64,000 nucleotides of DNA from CAVXEH01 sp963805305 (GCA_963805305.1 CAWDTM010000008.1:310001-374000), one strand, 5' to 3'. Positions 1 to 7,392 are shown, counted from the first letter of the stretch. Notes: a model not told the origin generated them from the letters alone. Numbers and translations are program-made.

Positions 1-1
1 C

Positions 2-94
2 GCGAGGCTCCTCGAGCGCTGGCGACGCCTGCCGGCGGTCGAGGCTGACGCCCTCCGCCGCGACATCGACGCTGCCCTCGATCAATCACTGTGA
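2..94 (+). CDS. C-terminal end of a probable toxin-antitoxin antitoxin (partial)
   Basis: An open frame enters from the left edge and ends at the TGA at 92-94; about 30 residues are visible. The tail is charged and ends in ALDQSL. Its stop overlaps the GTG start of the PIN toxin at 91 (GTGA), the usual translational coupling of antitoxin and toxin. The antitoxin role is inferred from this position only. The DNA-binding part lies outside the window, so it could be Phd-, AbrB- or RHH-type. Confidence 0.5.
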   Translation, partial: ARLLERWRRLPAVEADALRRDIDAALDQSL

Positions 95-510
95 GCGATC
101 CCGAGGGCCTCCTGGACACCAGCGCACTGCTGACGCTCCGCCGTCTGCAGGATGCGTCCGCCCTTCCCGATGTCGCGCTGATCTCTGCCATCACCCTGGC
201 GGAGCTCTCCATCGGACCCCTGGTGGCCACCGACGACGCGGAGCGTGCCCGTCGCCTGGCCCACGTCCAGCAGGCCGAGGCCGACTTCGATCCCATCCCG
301 TTTGATGCCGCTGCCGCCCGGGCCTTCGGGATCGTTGCCTCGGCATACCGACAATCAGGACGCAAGCCGGCCGCCCGTGCCTTCGACGCGCTGATCGCCG
401 CCACCGCCACCGCCAACGGCCTGCCGCTCTACACGGCGAATCCCGTCGACTTCGCAGGGATCGACGATCTGGTGGTGCGAGCCATCCCCCCGCCGGACCC
501 CGCAGCGTGA
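91..510 (+). CDS. PIN-domain ribonuclease toxin, VapC-like
   Basis: A 139-aa protein of the usual VapC length. PIN nucleases cleave RNA, often tRNA, using Mg2+ held by a cluster of acidic residues. The expected ones are visible: Asp9 in LLDTSALL at the N-terminus, Glu38 in TLAEL, Asp99 in AFDALIAATA and Asp120 in TANPVDF near the C-terminus. The GTG start overlaps the stop of the upstream frame by 4 nt, so the pair is co-translated and the toxin is presumably neutralised by that partner. No transmembrane or signal sequence. The family is clear; the RNA target is unknown. Confidence 0.85.
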   Translation: MSDPEGLLDTSALLTLRRLQDASALPDVALISAITLAELSIGPLVATDDAERARRLAHVQQAEADFDPIPFDAAAARAFGIVASAYRQSGRKPAARAFDALIAATATANGLPLYTANPVDFAGIDDLVVRAIPPPDPAA

Positions 511-619
511 GGCCCCATCGCGATGTCATCGGCATCGGCCTCGAGCTCGTTCCTTCCCTAACCTGTCTGTGCGAACCAGCGATCCGCGCCGATCAGCGTC
601 CAGCTGAGCGTTCGTGAAC

Positions 620-677
620 GGACGCTAAGGTCGGTGATGGCGGTTCGACTCCCCTTGCACCTCCGACCTCAGCGTCC
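620..677. repeat. 15-bp inverted repeat with a tRNA T-arm-like loop
   Basis: Arms at 620-634 and 663-677 pair over 15 positions with one A/C mismatch (627/670), leaving a 28-nt loop. The loop contains GGTTCGACTCCCC, which resembles a tRNA or tmRNA T-arm (TTCGACT loop, imperfect stem). A further copy of AGCGTCC at 595-601 could compete for the 5' arm. Possible roles are a terminator for the toxin operon, an att-like remnant or a small RNA; none is established. Confidence 0.45.
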
Positions 678-696
678 GGTATGAGGCGTCCCGTGG

Positions 697-981
697 TCAG
701 GGTGGGCGTTGGTGATGTGGTCGAGCTGCTCGGGCGCGAGTGACGGAATTGCGGCTGCGGGCTCGCTTCAGTCCCGCCCGGCAGCCTGGACAATGTCGCT
801 GGACCGGCGATCTCCGCTCGACGACTTGATGGCAGCGGCGGCACTCGAGCAGGGCGACCTTCAGCCACTCGCGCGAGCGGGTGGGCGGGGAGCGGGATCT
901 CGCTGGTAGACTCGCCTCGCGAACGCAGTACGTGGCCGGCTCCCGCCCGCCGGAGCGAGCCTGGTCGGGCCTAGGCTCCAC
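697..981 (-). pseudogene. Possible zinc-ribbon protein remnant
   Basis: A 94-codon minus-strand frame contains a CxxC-x15-CxxC pattern: CRRC, then RRSPVQ, then HCPGCR, followed by a basic stretch. Such Cys pairs followed by KRARSR are typical of small zinc-ribbon DNA-binding proteins. The flanking parts are Arg/Pro-rich and look like ordinary high-GC noise, and no ribosome binding site is obvious. It may be a decayed gene fragment or chance. Confidence 0.25.
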
Positions 982-1067
982 GATGTGTCATCAGGCACCT
1001 GCCGAGCGTGAGGCGATCCGACCGGTTCGCCCAGGGCAGGGAGCCGCGGCTCCTGGAGCGTGACGAG

Positions 1068-1982
1068 ATGATCGACGATGCTCGGCTGCTCGAGGTCGAC
1101 GGGATCTCGAAGCGATACGGCGACATCGTCGCGCTCGAGAACCTCGCCTTCGACGTTCGCGCCGGAGAGCTGTTCGGCTTCGTCGGCCGCAACGGCGCCG
1201 GAAAGACCACGACGATGCGGATCATCCTGGGCGTGCTGGCGGCCGATGCCGGCCAGGTTCGGTGGGGTGGCGCTCCTCTGGACTTCGCGACCCGGCGCCG
1301 GATCGGCTACATGCCCGAGGAGCGCGGCCTCTATCCGAAGATGCGGCTGATCGAGCAGCTGGCCTACCTGGGCGAGCTCCATGGCATGCCCGATGCCGAC
1401 GCGCAGCGCGCGGGCTCGGACTGGCTGGAGCGTTTCGGTCTTGCCGACCGCCGCAATGACGAGCTCCAGTCCCTGAGCCACGGCAACCAGCAGCGCATGC
1501 AGCTGGCTGCCGCCCTGGTCTGCGACCCGGACATCCTGGTGCTCGACGAGCCGTTCAGCGGGCTCGACCCGGTCGCCCTCGACGTGATGACCGGCGTCAT
1601 CCGCGAGCGGGCGGATGGCGGGGCGGCCGTGATCTTCTCGAGCCACGAGCTCGACCTCGTGGAGCGCATCTGCGACCGGGTTGGCATCCTCGACCGCCAC
1701 AAGATGGTGGCGGTCGGCACGGTCGCCGCGCTTCGGGTTGGTGGCCCGCGTCGCCTGTGGGTGGATGTGCCGATGGCGGCGCCAGGCTGGGCGGCGTCGG
1801 TGCCCGGGGTCACCGAGGTTCGGACCGATGGCAGCCGCACGCTCCTCGAGATGGCGCCCGGGACCGACGACCAGGTGGTCCTCGACGCGGCGCTCCAGAC
1901 CGGGCCCGTCCACGAGTTCCGGCCGGCTGATGCGAGCCTCACTGACGTGTTCCGGGACGCGATCGGCGAGACGAGATCATGA
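1068..1982 (+). CDS. ABC-2 exporter ATP-binding protein (NatA-like)
   Basis: A 304-aa ATPase. It has Walker A GRNGAGKTT at 40-48, a variant signature LSHGNQQ at 136-142, Walker B ILVLDEP at about 156-162 and the switch His193 in SSHE. The C-terminal 90 residues form the extra domain common in Na+/drug-type exporters. I chose the ATG at 1068 because GGAG lies 9 nt upstream; the frame stays open to an upstream start at 1008. It overlaps the permease gene by ATGA, so the two form one exporter. The substrate cannot be told from sequence; NatAB sodium or drug export is the nearest analogy. Confidence 0.85.
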   Translation: MIDDARLLEVDGISKRYGDIVALENLAFDVRAGELFGFVGRNGAGKTTTMRIILGVLAADAGQVRWGGAPLDFATRRRIGYMPEERGLYPKMRLIEQLAYLGELHGMPDADAQRAGSDWLERFGLADRRNDELQSLSHGNQQRMQLAAALVCDPDILVLDEPFSGLDPVALDVMTGVIRERADGGAAVIFSSHELDLVERICDRVGILDRHKMVAVGTVAALRVGGPRRLWVDVPMAAPGWAASVPGVTEVRTDGSRTLLEMAPGTDDQVVLDAALQTGPVHEFRPADASLTDVFRDAIGETRS

Positions 1983-3169
1983 CGAGGCCCCGAAGTGCGA
2001 GGCAGCGCGGCCTGCCCGCCGTCGTCCTGGTGACGCGGCGCGAGATGCTCGTCCGCCTGCGCTCGCGCGTCTTCATCGGCGGCACGATCGCGATGGTTGC
2101 CCTGGTCGTGATCGGCCTCGTCGGCTTCTCCCTCCTGGGCGGCCGCACCACGGCGGTGCGGGTCGGCTTCGGCGGCGGATCGCAGGCGCTCGAGCAGACC
2201 TTCAGTGCATCGGCGACCGCGCTGCGCCAGCCGGTCACGGTCAGCAACGTGGCCGACGAGGCTGCGGGCAGGGCCCAGGTGTCCGCCGGAGCACTCGATG
2301 TGCTGGTAACTGGGTCCGCGACCTCGCCGACCGCCGTCGTGCAGAAGACCGTCCCCTCCCTGGTGCAAGCCGCGCTGGAACGGGCGGTGCTGGCCGCCGG
2401 CCTCGCGGCGGCCGGCCTGTCCCCGACGGGCCTGGCGTCGGTGATGAGCGGGGCGCAGGTCCGGGTGGAGGCCCTCCAGCCGGCGAAACCGGGGCTGACC
2501 CAGGAGCGGGTCGTGGGCCTGGCGGTCGGCATCCTGCTCTGGATCGCGCTCGGCCTCTGGGGGAACCAGGTGGCCCAAGGCGTGGTCGAGGAGAAGGCCA
2601 CCCGGATCATGGAGATCCTGCTTGCCACCGTCCCGCCCAGCGAGCTGCTCGCGGGCAAGGTCGCGGGGATCGGCCTGATCGGCCTGGTGCAGCTTGGGAT
2701 CGTGGCGACGGCGGCGCTGATCGCCAACGCCGCCACCCACGTCGTGACCACGCCGGCGCTCGAGGTGGGTGCCGTCCTGGGCTACATCCTGTGGTTCCTG
2801 CTTGGCTTCCTGTTCTACGCGACGGCCTACGCAACGCTGGCCGCGCTCGTGTCGCGGCCGGAGGAGGTGCAGGGCGCCGTTGCCCCCTTCTCGCTCTTCC
2901 AGATCGCCGCCTATCTGCTCGCCTACCTCTACCTGGCCAACCCGGCCAGCCCGCTCGTGGCGATCGCCTCGGTGCTGCCCCCGTTCGCGCCGATCCTCAT
3001 GGCCGTACGCATCTCGGGGGGCGACGTGCCGGCCTGGCAGTTCGCACTCGCGCTCGTTCTCATCGTCGCGGCCATCGCCGGGCTCATCTGGCTGGCCGGT
3101 CGTGTGTACGCCAACTCGGCCATGCGCATCGGGTCCCGGGTGCGGTTCATTGATGCGTTCCGCGGTTGA
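1979..3169 (+). CDS. ABC-2 exporter permease (NatB-like)
   Basis: A 396-aa membrane protein that pairs with the preceding ATPase (ATGA overlap). One transmembrane helix near residues 33-53 (GGTIAMVALVVIGLVGF) is followed by a large extracytoplasmic loop. A block of about five helices starts after the VEEKATRIMEILLATVPPSE motif. That topology and motif are typical of ABC-2/NatB permeases. The last helix ends close to a basic C-terminus. A GC-rich hairpin follows 21 nt after the stop. Confidence 0.85.
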   Translation: MTRPRSARQRGLPAVVLVTRREMLVRLRSRVFIGGTIAMVALVVIGLVGFSLLGGRTTAVRVGFGGGSQALEQTFSASATALRQPVTVSNVADEAAGRAQVSAGALDVLVTGSATSPTAVVQKTVPSLVQAALERAVLAAGLAAAGLSPTGLASVMSGAQVRVEALQPAKPGLTQERVVGLAVGILLWIALGLWGNQVAQGVVEEKATRIMEILLATVPPSELLAGKVAGIGLIGLVQLGIVATAALIANAATHVVTTPALEVGAVLGYILWFLLGFLFYATAYATLAALVSRPEEVQGAVAPFSLFQIAAYLLAYLYLANPASPLVAIASVLPPFAPILMAVRISGGDVPAWQFALALVLIVAAIAGLIWLAGRVYANSAMRIGSRVRFIDAFRG

Positions 3170-3190
3170 CGACCGCGGTTCGTGAGTCGT

Positions 3191-3210
3191 GCCGGCCCTT
3201 CGGGGCCGGC
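3191..3210 (+). terminator. Hairpin after the exporter operon
   Basis: A perfect 8-bp stem GCCGGCCC/GGGCCGGC closes on a TTCG tetraloop. It lies between the permease stop and the next ribosome binding site. There is no U-tract, so it may stabilise RNA 3' ends or cause factor-dependent termination rather than act as a classical intrinsic terminator. Confidence 0.6.
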
Positions 3211-3227
3211 CAGATCGGAGGTATACG

Positions 3228-3398
3228 ATGCCGAATCGTGTCAGGGCTCATCCGTTCCTCACCCTGCTGACGGTGGCCTCGGCAATTCTCATCGTGGTCG
3301 GGCGGGTGAACCGCGAGCAGTGGTGGGGCACCTGGATCTTCGTCGCCGGGATCGCGGTGCTCGTGATCGCCGGCCTCCTCTTCCTCCTGAGGAGGTGA
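3228..3398 (+). CDS. Small two-helix membrane protein
   Basis: A 56-aa protein with two hydrophobic helices (about 11-25 and 36-53) and a short polar turn containing NREQWWG. The ATG at 3228 has a perfect GGAGG 6 nt upstream, which argues that it is translated; a longer frame starts at 3189 without such a site. No known family is recognised. It lies just downstream of the exporter hairpin and may be transcribed separately. Confidence 0.6.
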   Translation: MPNRVRAHPFLTLLTVASAILIVVGRVNREQWWGTWIFVAGIAVLVIAGLLFLLRR

Positions 3399-3528
3399 TC
3401 GAAGAGAACGCCGGCTCGGCCGGGCGCGGAGCGGCTCCTCCCGGGGAGGGCAGGCGACGTGCAGGTGGGCTTGCCCTCTGCCTCGGGGTCCACGGGAACC
3501 GAAGCGCGGCGATCGGCGTCCTTCACAG

Positions 3529-3945
3529 GTGAGCGTCAGGGCCGATGCAACCATCAGGCGCGGCGTGGCGCTGATCCTGCTCGTTTGTGCAACGGCCTGT
3601 ACCCCCGCTTCGCAGACCGGCACCACGACCTCGATCCCGGTCGGCGGCACGGTCTCCGCGTCGCCGGTGTGCCCCATCGTCCGCAATCCCCCGGATCCGG
3701 CCTGCTCTCCTCGTCCGGTGCGTGGAGCGGTGATCGTGGTGCTCGGTGAGAACGGCCGCGAGGTGACCCGCGGTACGTCGGGAGCCGATGGGGGATTCAG
3801 GCTGAACCTGCCGCCGGGCACGTACCGGGTTGTCCCGCAGCCGGTCGAGGGTCTCATCGGAGCGCCATCGGCGACCGACCTTGCCGTTGAGGCCGGGAGC
3901 CAGCCGCCCGACCTGGTCATCGTGTACGACACGGGAATCCGCTGA
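3529..3945 (+). CDS. Secreted or lipoprotein with a transthyretin-like domain
   Basis: A 138-aa protein starting with GTG. It has a signal peptide (RRGVALILLVCATAC) ending in a weak lipobox, then a Thr/Ser-rich linker. A carboxypeptidase-regulatory or prealbumin-like beta-sandwich follows: VRGAVIVVLGENGREV, then GADGGFRLNLPPGTYRV. Such domains occur on exported proteins and bind surfaces or ligands. The function is unknown. It is followed by the structured region at 3978-4067 and a convergent gene. Confidence 0.65.
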   Translation: MSVRADATIRRGVALILLVCATACTPASQTGTTTSIPVGGTVSASPVCPIVRNPPDPACSPRPVRGAVIVVLGENGREVTRGTSGADGGFRLNLPPGTYRVVPQPVEGLIGAPSATDLAVEAGSQPPDLVIVYDTGIR

Positions 3946-3977
3946 GCGCGCGCATTCGATAGGACCGGGCGGCCGGG

Positions 3978-4067
3978 ACTAACACGCGGGGGACTAGTCC
4001 GTTAGTACCAAGGAGCCGGGGCTCTGTGTTAGCGGGCAACCGCTAGGGCAGCCACAGAGACCCCGGC
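3978..4067 (+). ncRNA. Candidate structured RNA or bidirectional 3' element
   Basis: Two nested structures stand in a 180-nt space between convergent genes. First, ACTAAC (3978-3983) pairs with GTTAGT (4001-4006) around the palindrome GGACTAGTCC (3991-4000). Second, a 14-bp stem pairs 4015-4028 with 4053-4067, with one bulged A, and encloses AGCGG-GCAA-CCGCT (4031-4044), a hairpin with a GNRA tetraloop when read on the plus strand. There is no U-tract on either side. The tetraloop suggests RNA on the plus strand, but I cannot match it to a known riboswitch class. Confidence 0.45.
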
Positions 4068-4123
4068 ATCAGTCTGTCCGGGCCTCGGGCTGGAGCATGC
4101 CTGTCGCCCCGCGGAACGGTCGT

Positions 4124-4336
4124 TCAGTCGGGACGCCGCGTGGGCTCCCAGTCGGGATCGACCGGGGCGGTGGGCCCCACGTCATTCGCGGTCGGCAGGA
4201 GGATCGCCCCGTACAGGCCCATGGCGATCCCGAAGATCGCGAGCATCGTCGCGCCGGCCATGTCGTAGCTCAGGAACCAGTACGACACGGCGACGACCAG
4301 GATGCCTATGGGCACGACGATGAAGCGCTTGAACAT
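4124..4336 (-). CDS. Small two-helix membrane protein
   Basis: A 70-aa protein with helices at about 3-19 (FKRFIVVPIGILVVAVSYWF) and 26-44 (TMLAIFGIAMGLYGAILLP) and an acidic, Pro-rich tail. The topology and the AGATMLAIFGIAMG segment recall the small subunit IV of actinobacterial-type cytochrome c oxidase, but no oxidase genes are nearby, so this is only a suggestion. A TAGAAT -10-like box sits 8 nt before the ATG on the minus strand (4345-4350), which fits a leaderless transcript. Confidence 0.5.
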   Translation of the reverse strand: MFKRFIVVPIGILVVAVSYWFLSYDMAGATMLAIFGIAMGLYGAILLPTANDVGPTAPVDPDWEPTRRPD

Positions 4337-4442
4337 CGGCAGCGATTCTACTCGAACGGGGACGGGCCGCCCCGGGCGGACCCCCCGCGAGATCCGCAAC
4401 CACGATCTGCGCACATCTGCGTAAAGCTGCACATACGTTGCT

Positions 4443-5009
4443 TCACACGATCCAGCCGCAGTCGGTTCGGTGCACGGACGGCGTTTCCCCGATGGGCCGC
4501 AGCCCGCTGATGGGCGCGTGCCCCCTGACCAGCGGCGGCCCGCCCGGCGTCTCGCCGGTCGCCTCGAGGGTGCCCCGCCGAACGGACGGGTCGGCGACGC
4601 CCGGCGCCGTCTCGGATGCCTCCGGGATGGGTACGATGGAGCCGGGGAGCTCCGCGGTCGCGGGTTCCTCGCGTGCGGTGACGACCGACCCGTCCGGGTA
4701 GCTCAGCCACAGGCCGCGCATGCGGGCGATGAAGTGCTCCGGCATCCCCGGGACCAGGAAATCCACCTGGCCGTGGGCGCTTCGCCGATAGCCGCGCGGG
4801 CGCTCGTCGGCCTGGACGCGGTCCACGAACGGTCGGGCCAGGAGCTCACGGATGGCCACCGCGACGTTCTCCTCGGTATCGACCGTCGTGGTGCCACGGC
4901 TGAAGGTCGCATGCCCAATCACCTGCGGCACGTCGGCGCCGGCGGGGGTCTTCAGGACCTCGTAGGCGATCCGATCCGCGGTGCGCGGGTCTGCGGCACG
5001 GTTGATCAC
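4443..5009 (-). CDS. Conserved-looking protein of unknown function
   Basis: A 188-aa soluble protein with no family recognised. The first 110 residues look folded (regular hydrophobic pattern; motif FLVPGMPEHFIARMRGLWLS), while the last 75 are Pro/Gly/Thr-rich and probably disordered. The GTG start lies exactly 6 nt after a TATTCT -10 box on the minus strand, a strong leaderless-promoter signature that supports this start. It is divergent from the next gene. Confidence 0.55.
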   Translation of the reverse strand: MINRAADPRTADRIAYEVLKTPAGADVPQVIGHATFSRGTTTVDTEENVAVAIRELLARPFVDRVQADERPRGYRRSAHGQVDFLVPGMPEHFIARMRGLWLSYPDGSVVTAREEPATAELPGSIVPIPEASETAPGVADPSVRRGTLEATGETPGGPPLVRGHAPISGLRPIGETPSVHRTDCGWIV

Positions 5010-5015
5010 GCCCGG

Positions 5016-5021
5016 AGAATA
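5016..5021 (-). promoter_or_regulatory. -10 box of a leaderless promoter
   Basis: TATTCT on the minus strand, 6 nt before the GTG at 5009, so transcription should start at or next to the start codon. No convincing -35 is seen. Confidence 0.55.
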
Positions 5022-5092
5022 GCAGGGGAGCGGGGCGGTTCGGCGCCCAGCGGCGCACGTCCAGGGCGGCCCAAAACGGACCGCCGCTCGGC

Positions 5093-5098
5093 TATCAT
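5093..5098 (+). promoter_or_regulatory. -10 box of a leaderless promoter
   Basis: TATCAT is followed by exactly 6 nt and the ATG at 5105. With the minus-strand box at 5016-5021 it makes a compact divergent promoter pair. Confidence 0.6.
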
Positions 5099-5104
5099 CG
5101 GGGC

Positions 5105-5467
5105 ATGAGCAGCGCCACCGTCGAAGAGCAGCCGTACCGGGAGATGGTCACGGCCCAGGAGGACGAGCAGATCGATCGCTGGGCTGCGGACCTGTTCGTC
5201 GATTTCGCCAAGCGGATGGGGGTCGGCACCGCGATTGCCGCCTTCTGCCGTGTCTCCGACCTTGATCAGCGGGGGTTCCAGCGTGCCTTCCTGGTTGGCG
5301 GAGGCCCGGACCACGTCGTGGGCATCGACACCGCCGGACAGCTGGCAGCCCCCATCTTCGAACTGCCGCGAGCGATCGCCGGGCTCCGCAGAATCGACCC
5401 CGACGCGCGGCAGCGCCTGATCGACTTCCTCGTCGACCAGCGCGAGGTGATGTCCTACACGCCCTGA
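5105..5467 (+). CDS. Protein of unknown function
   Basis: A 120-aa soluble protein rich in helix-forming residues (FVDFAKRMGVGTAIAAFCRVSD; DARQRLIDFLVDQREV). No family is recognised and no transmembrane segment is seen. The leaderless promoter fixes the start at 5105. It converges on parB, whose stop lies 21 bases away. It could belong to the chromosome-partition locus by position only. Confidence 0.55.
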   Translation: MSSATVEEQPYREMVTAQEDEQIDRWAADLFVDFAKRMGVGTAIAAFCRVSDLDQRGFQRAFLVGGGPDHVVGIDTAGQLAAPIFELPRAIAGLRRIDPDARQRLIDFLVDQREVMSYTP

Positions 5468-5488
5468 CGGTCCATGCGCCGCGGCCGG

Positions 5489-6460
5489 CTACTCCTCGAT
5501 GCCGGACCGCAGGATCGCGATGGCGTTCTCGAGCTTCAGGCGGGTGATCGTCAGGTACTTCGCGAGGTTAGCCCGGTTGCCATCGGGGATCTGCTCGATG
5601 ACGTCGGGGTGACGCAGCAGGTCAACGAGCTCGTCGACCGCTCCCGCGAGCTTGCCCTTCGTGTCCATCAGGGCATCGTCAGCGTGTCGGGCGGCGGCCA
5701 CCGCCCCGGCCGTGGTGCGAGAGCGCCTTCGCCGGGTGGGCACCGGTTCGTCGCCCTCCTCGGCGCCACCGCCGGTCATGAGGCGCAGCTTGGCGAGCGT
5801 GAGGTCGCCGGCGGCCACGCGTTTGGCCAGCCGCCGCCGCACCCGATCGTCCGTGATGCGCATCAGCTCGTACGCGTGGCTGATGGTGTCTTTGCGCACG
5901 GACACCAGCTCCCGCACCTCGGGTGGTGCATCGGCCAGCCGCAGCCGGTTCTCGACGTACCCCTTGTCCTTGCCGATCTTCTGGGCAAGCTGCCGGACTG
6001 AGTAGCCCAGGTCGGTCATCTTGCGGTACATCGCGGCCTCCTCCAGCGGCGAGACGTCCTCGCGCTGCAGGTTCTCGATGATCGACACTTCGAGCGCCGT
6101 CTGCTCGTCGAACTCGACGACGATGGCCGGGATGGTCGAGCGCTCGGCAAGCCGCGAGGCGCGCCAGCGACGTTCGCCGGCGATCAGCTCGAACTGGCTG
6201 CCGACCGGTCGGACCAGGATCGGCTGGAGGACGCCATGCTCGCGGATGCTGGCGGCCAGCTCGGTGAGCGAGTCCTCTTCATAGGAGAGCCGCGGCTGCG
6301 CGGGGTTGGGAAGGATACGGTCGATGCCGACCTCGCGGATCTGCGCGCGCGTCGCGCGCGACTCGATGAGCGAGACGACGCCTGGGCCGAGGTCCATCGC
6401 AGCCGCCTCGTCGAACAGCCGATGGATGTTTTCCCTGAATGCCGGACGCTTGCTAGCCAA
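5489..6460 (-). CDS. parB: Chromosome partitioning protein ParB
   Basis: A 323-aa ParB. It binds parS sites, loads as a CTP-dependent clamp and acts with ParA in chromosome segregation. Visible parts are the N-terminal ParB/Srx domain with GERRWRASRLA (about 95-105, CTP binding) and ENLQRED (about 119-125), a helix-turn-helix centred on about 144-165 (SVRQLAQKIGKDKGYVENRL), a basic linker and a C-terminal dimerisation region. I chose the TTG at 6460 because GGGAGG lies 9 nt upstream. This start overlaps the parA stop by a few bases, while the next upstream start would overlap parA by 53 nt. No parS consensus was found in the window. Confidence 0.92.
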   Translation of the reverse strand: MASKRPAFRENIHRLFDEAAAMDLGPGVVSLIESRATRAQIREVGIDRILPNPAQPRLSYEEDSLTELAASIREHGVLQPILVRPVGSQFELIAGERRWRASRLAERSTIPAIVVEFDEQTALEVSIIENLQREDVSPLEEAAMYRKMTDLGYSVRQLAQKIGKDKGYVENRLRLADAPPEVRELVSVRKDTISHAYELMRITDDRVRRRLAKRVAAGDLTLAKLRLMTGGGAEEGDEPVPTRRRRSRTTAGAVAAARHADDALMDTKGKLAGAVDELVDLLRHPDVIEQIPDGNRANLAKYLTITRLKLENAIAILRSGIEE

Positions 6461-7220
6461 GTTCAACGACCTCCCGTGCAAAGTCGCGGAAGGCACGCGC
6501 GGCATTCGAGTTTGTGGCGTATTCGGTCACCGGCTTCCCGGTCAGCGGTGCCTCGCCAAGCTTTACCGTGTTCTTGATCATGGTGTTGAAGACACGATGG
6601 TCGCCCAGCTCGCGCAGGTTCTCGAGCATCTCCCGGGCAAGGACGGTGCGGCCGTCGAAGAACGTCGCAAGGAGCCCCATGATCTCGAGGTCATGGTTCA
6701 GCTTCAGCTTGATCGTGTTGATCACCTTGATGAGCGCGGTCAGTCCCTTGATGGCGTAGTACTGGGTCTGCACCGGGATGATGACGCGGCTGCTTGCCAC
6801 GAGGGCGTTGATGGTCAGCAGTCCGAGGGTCGGTGGACAGTCGATGATGATGACGTCGTACGTGGTCTCCGGCCAGCCCTCGAGCGCATCGCGAAGCACC
6901 ATCTCGCGACCGATGGCGGTGAACAGCTCGACCTCCGTCGACGCGAGCTCAAGCGTCGATGGCGCGACGTCCAGGCCGTCCATCTGCGTCTGCCGCACGA
7001 CCGCCTCGAGCGGCGCTCGATCCTCCGAGAGAACGTTTCCCATGGACTGCCGTACGTCGGAGAGCGATATCCCAAGACCCACGGTCAGGTTCGCCTGCGG
7101 GTCCATGTCGACGCAGAGCACCCGATATCCCAGCTCGGCCAGGGCGCCGCCGAGGTTGATCGAGGTGGTCGTCTTTCCGACGCCACCCTTCTGGTTCGCA
7201 ATGGCAATCACCTTGGTCAA
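6453..7220 (-). CDS. parA: Chromosome partitioning ATPase ParA (Soj)
   Basis: A 255-aa Walker-type ATPase that dimerises on the nucleoid with ATP and moves ParB-parS complexes. The deviant Walker A KGGVGKTTT is at 11-19 with its signature Lys, followed by CVDMDPQAN (Walker A') and VIIIDCPPTLG (Walker B). The length is standard for chromosomal Soj. The start is TTG at 7220. It overlaps parB, so the two are translationally coupled. A perfect DnaA box lies about 95 bases upstream, a common neighbourhood for origin-proximal parAB, but no dnaA, gidA or rpmH is in the window. Confidence 0.94.
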   Translation of the reverse strand: MTKVIAIANQKGGVGKTTTSINLGGALAELGYRVLCVDMDPQANLTVGLGISLSDVRQSMGNVLSEDRAPLEAVVRQTQMDGLDVAPSTLELASTEVELFTAIGREMVLRDALEGWPETTYDVIIIDCPPTLGLLTINALVASSRVIIPVQTQYYAIKGLTALIKVINTIKLKLNHDLEIMGLLATFFDGRTVLAREMLENLRELGDHRVFNTMIKNTVKLGEAPLTGKPVTEYATNSNAARAFRDFAREVVELG

Positions 7221-7313
7221 CGCAATACCTACATACGGCTCGGCTGGCAGGAGAGGGCCGCGACTGCGGTGACGCCGATGATACGCGCGGCGACGCTGGT
7301 CGGTCCATGGAAG

Positions 7314-7322
7314 TTATCCACA
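7314..7322 (+). promoter_or_regulatory. Consensus DnaA box
   Basis: TTATCCACA matches the bacterial DnaA box exactly. It lies in the divergent region between parA and tRNA-Met. A weaker relative, TTGTCCACC, occurs at 7375-7383. Two boxes are not enough for an origin but suggest DnaA control of parAB or origin proximity. Confidence 0.6.
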
Positions 7323-7338
7323 AGCTGCCCGCGAGCCG

Positions 7339-7369
7339 TTGTCTTTGTGCAAAGACGAGCGCCTATACT
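7339..7369 (+). promoter_or_regulatory. Promoter of tRNA-Met, with an overlapping dyad
   Basis: TTGTCT (7339-7344), 19 nt, then TATACT (7364-7369); transcription would start about 15 nt before the tRNA. The perfect dyad GTCTTTG-TG-CAAAGAC (7341-7356) overlaps the -35 region and could be an operator. Confidence 0.5.
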
Positions 7370-7392
7370 CGAACTTGTCCACCAGCATCGAC

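Larger units (their letters stand above)
511..1067. other. Gene-poor gap between the toxin and the ABC exporter
   Basis: About 560 bases without a convincing complete gene. It holds the long inverted repeat at 620-677, a degenerate-looking minus-strand frame with a zinc-ribbon-like motif (697-981), and a TAGACT -10-like box at 907-912 that could serve the exporter operon. Next to a toxin-antitoxin pair, the gap could be the scar of an old insertion, but no integrase or transposase is visible. Confidence 0.5.

Noticed and set aside
6453..6505. An upstream parB start at 6505 inside parA
   Set aside because: It would overlap parA by 53 nt without a ribosome binding site, whereas TTG 6460 has GGGAGG at a good distance and keeps the usual short overlap.
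7341..7356. GTCTTTGTGCAAAGAC as a parS site near parAB
   Set aside because: It is a good dyad but does not match the conserved parS core TTTCACGTGAAA. It is better read as a possible operator over the tRNA promoter.
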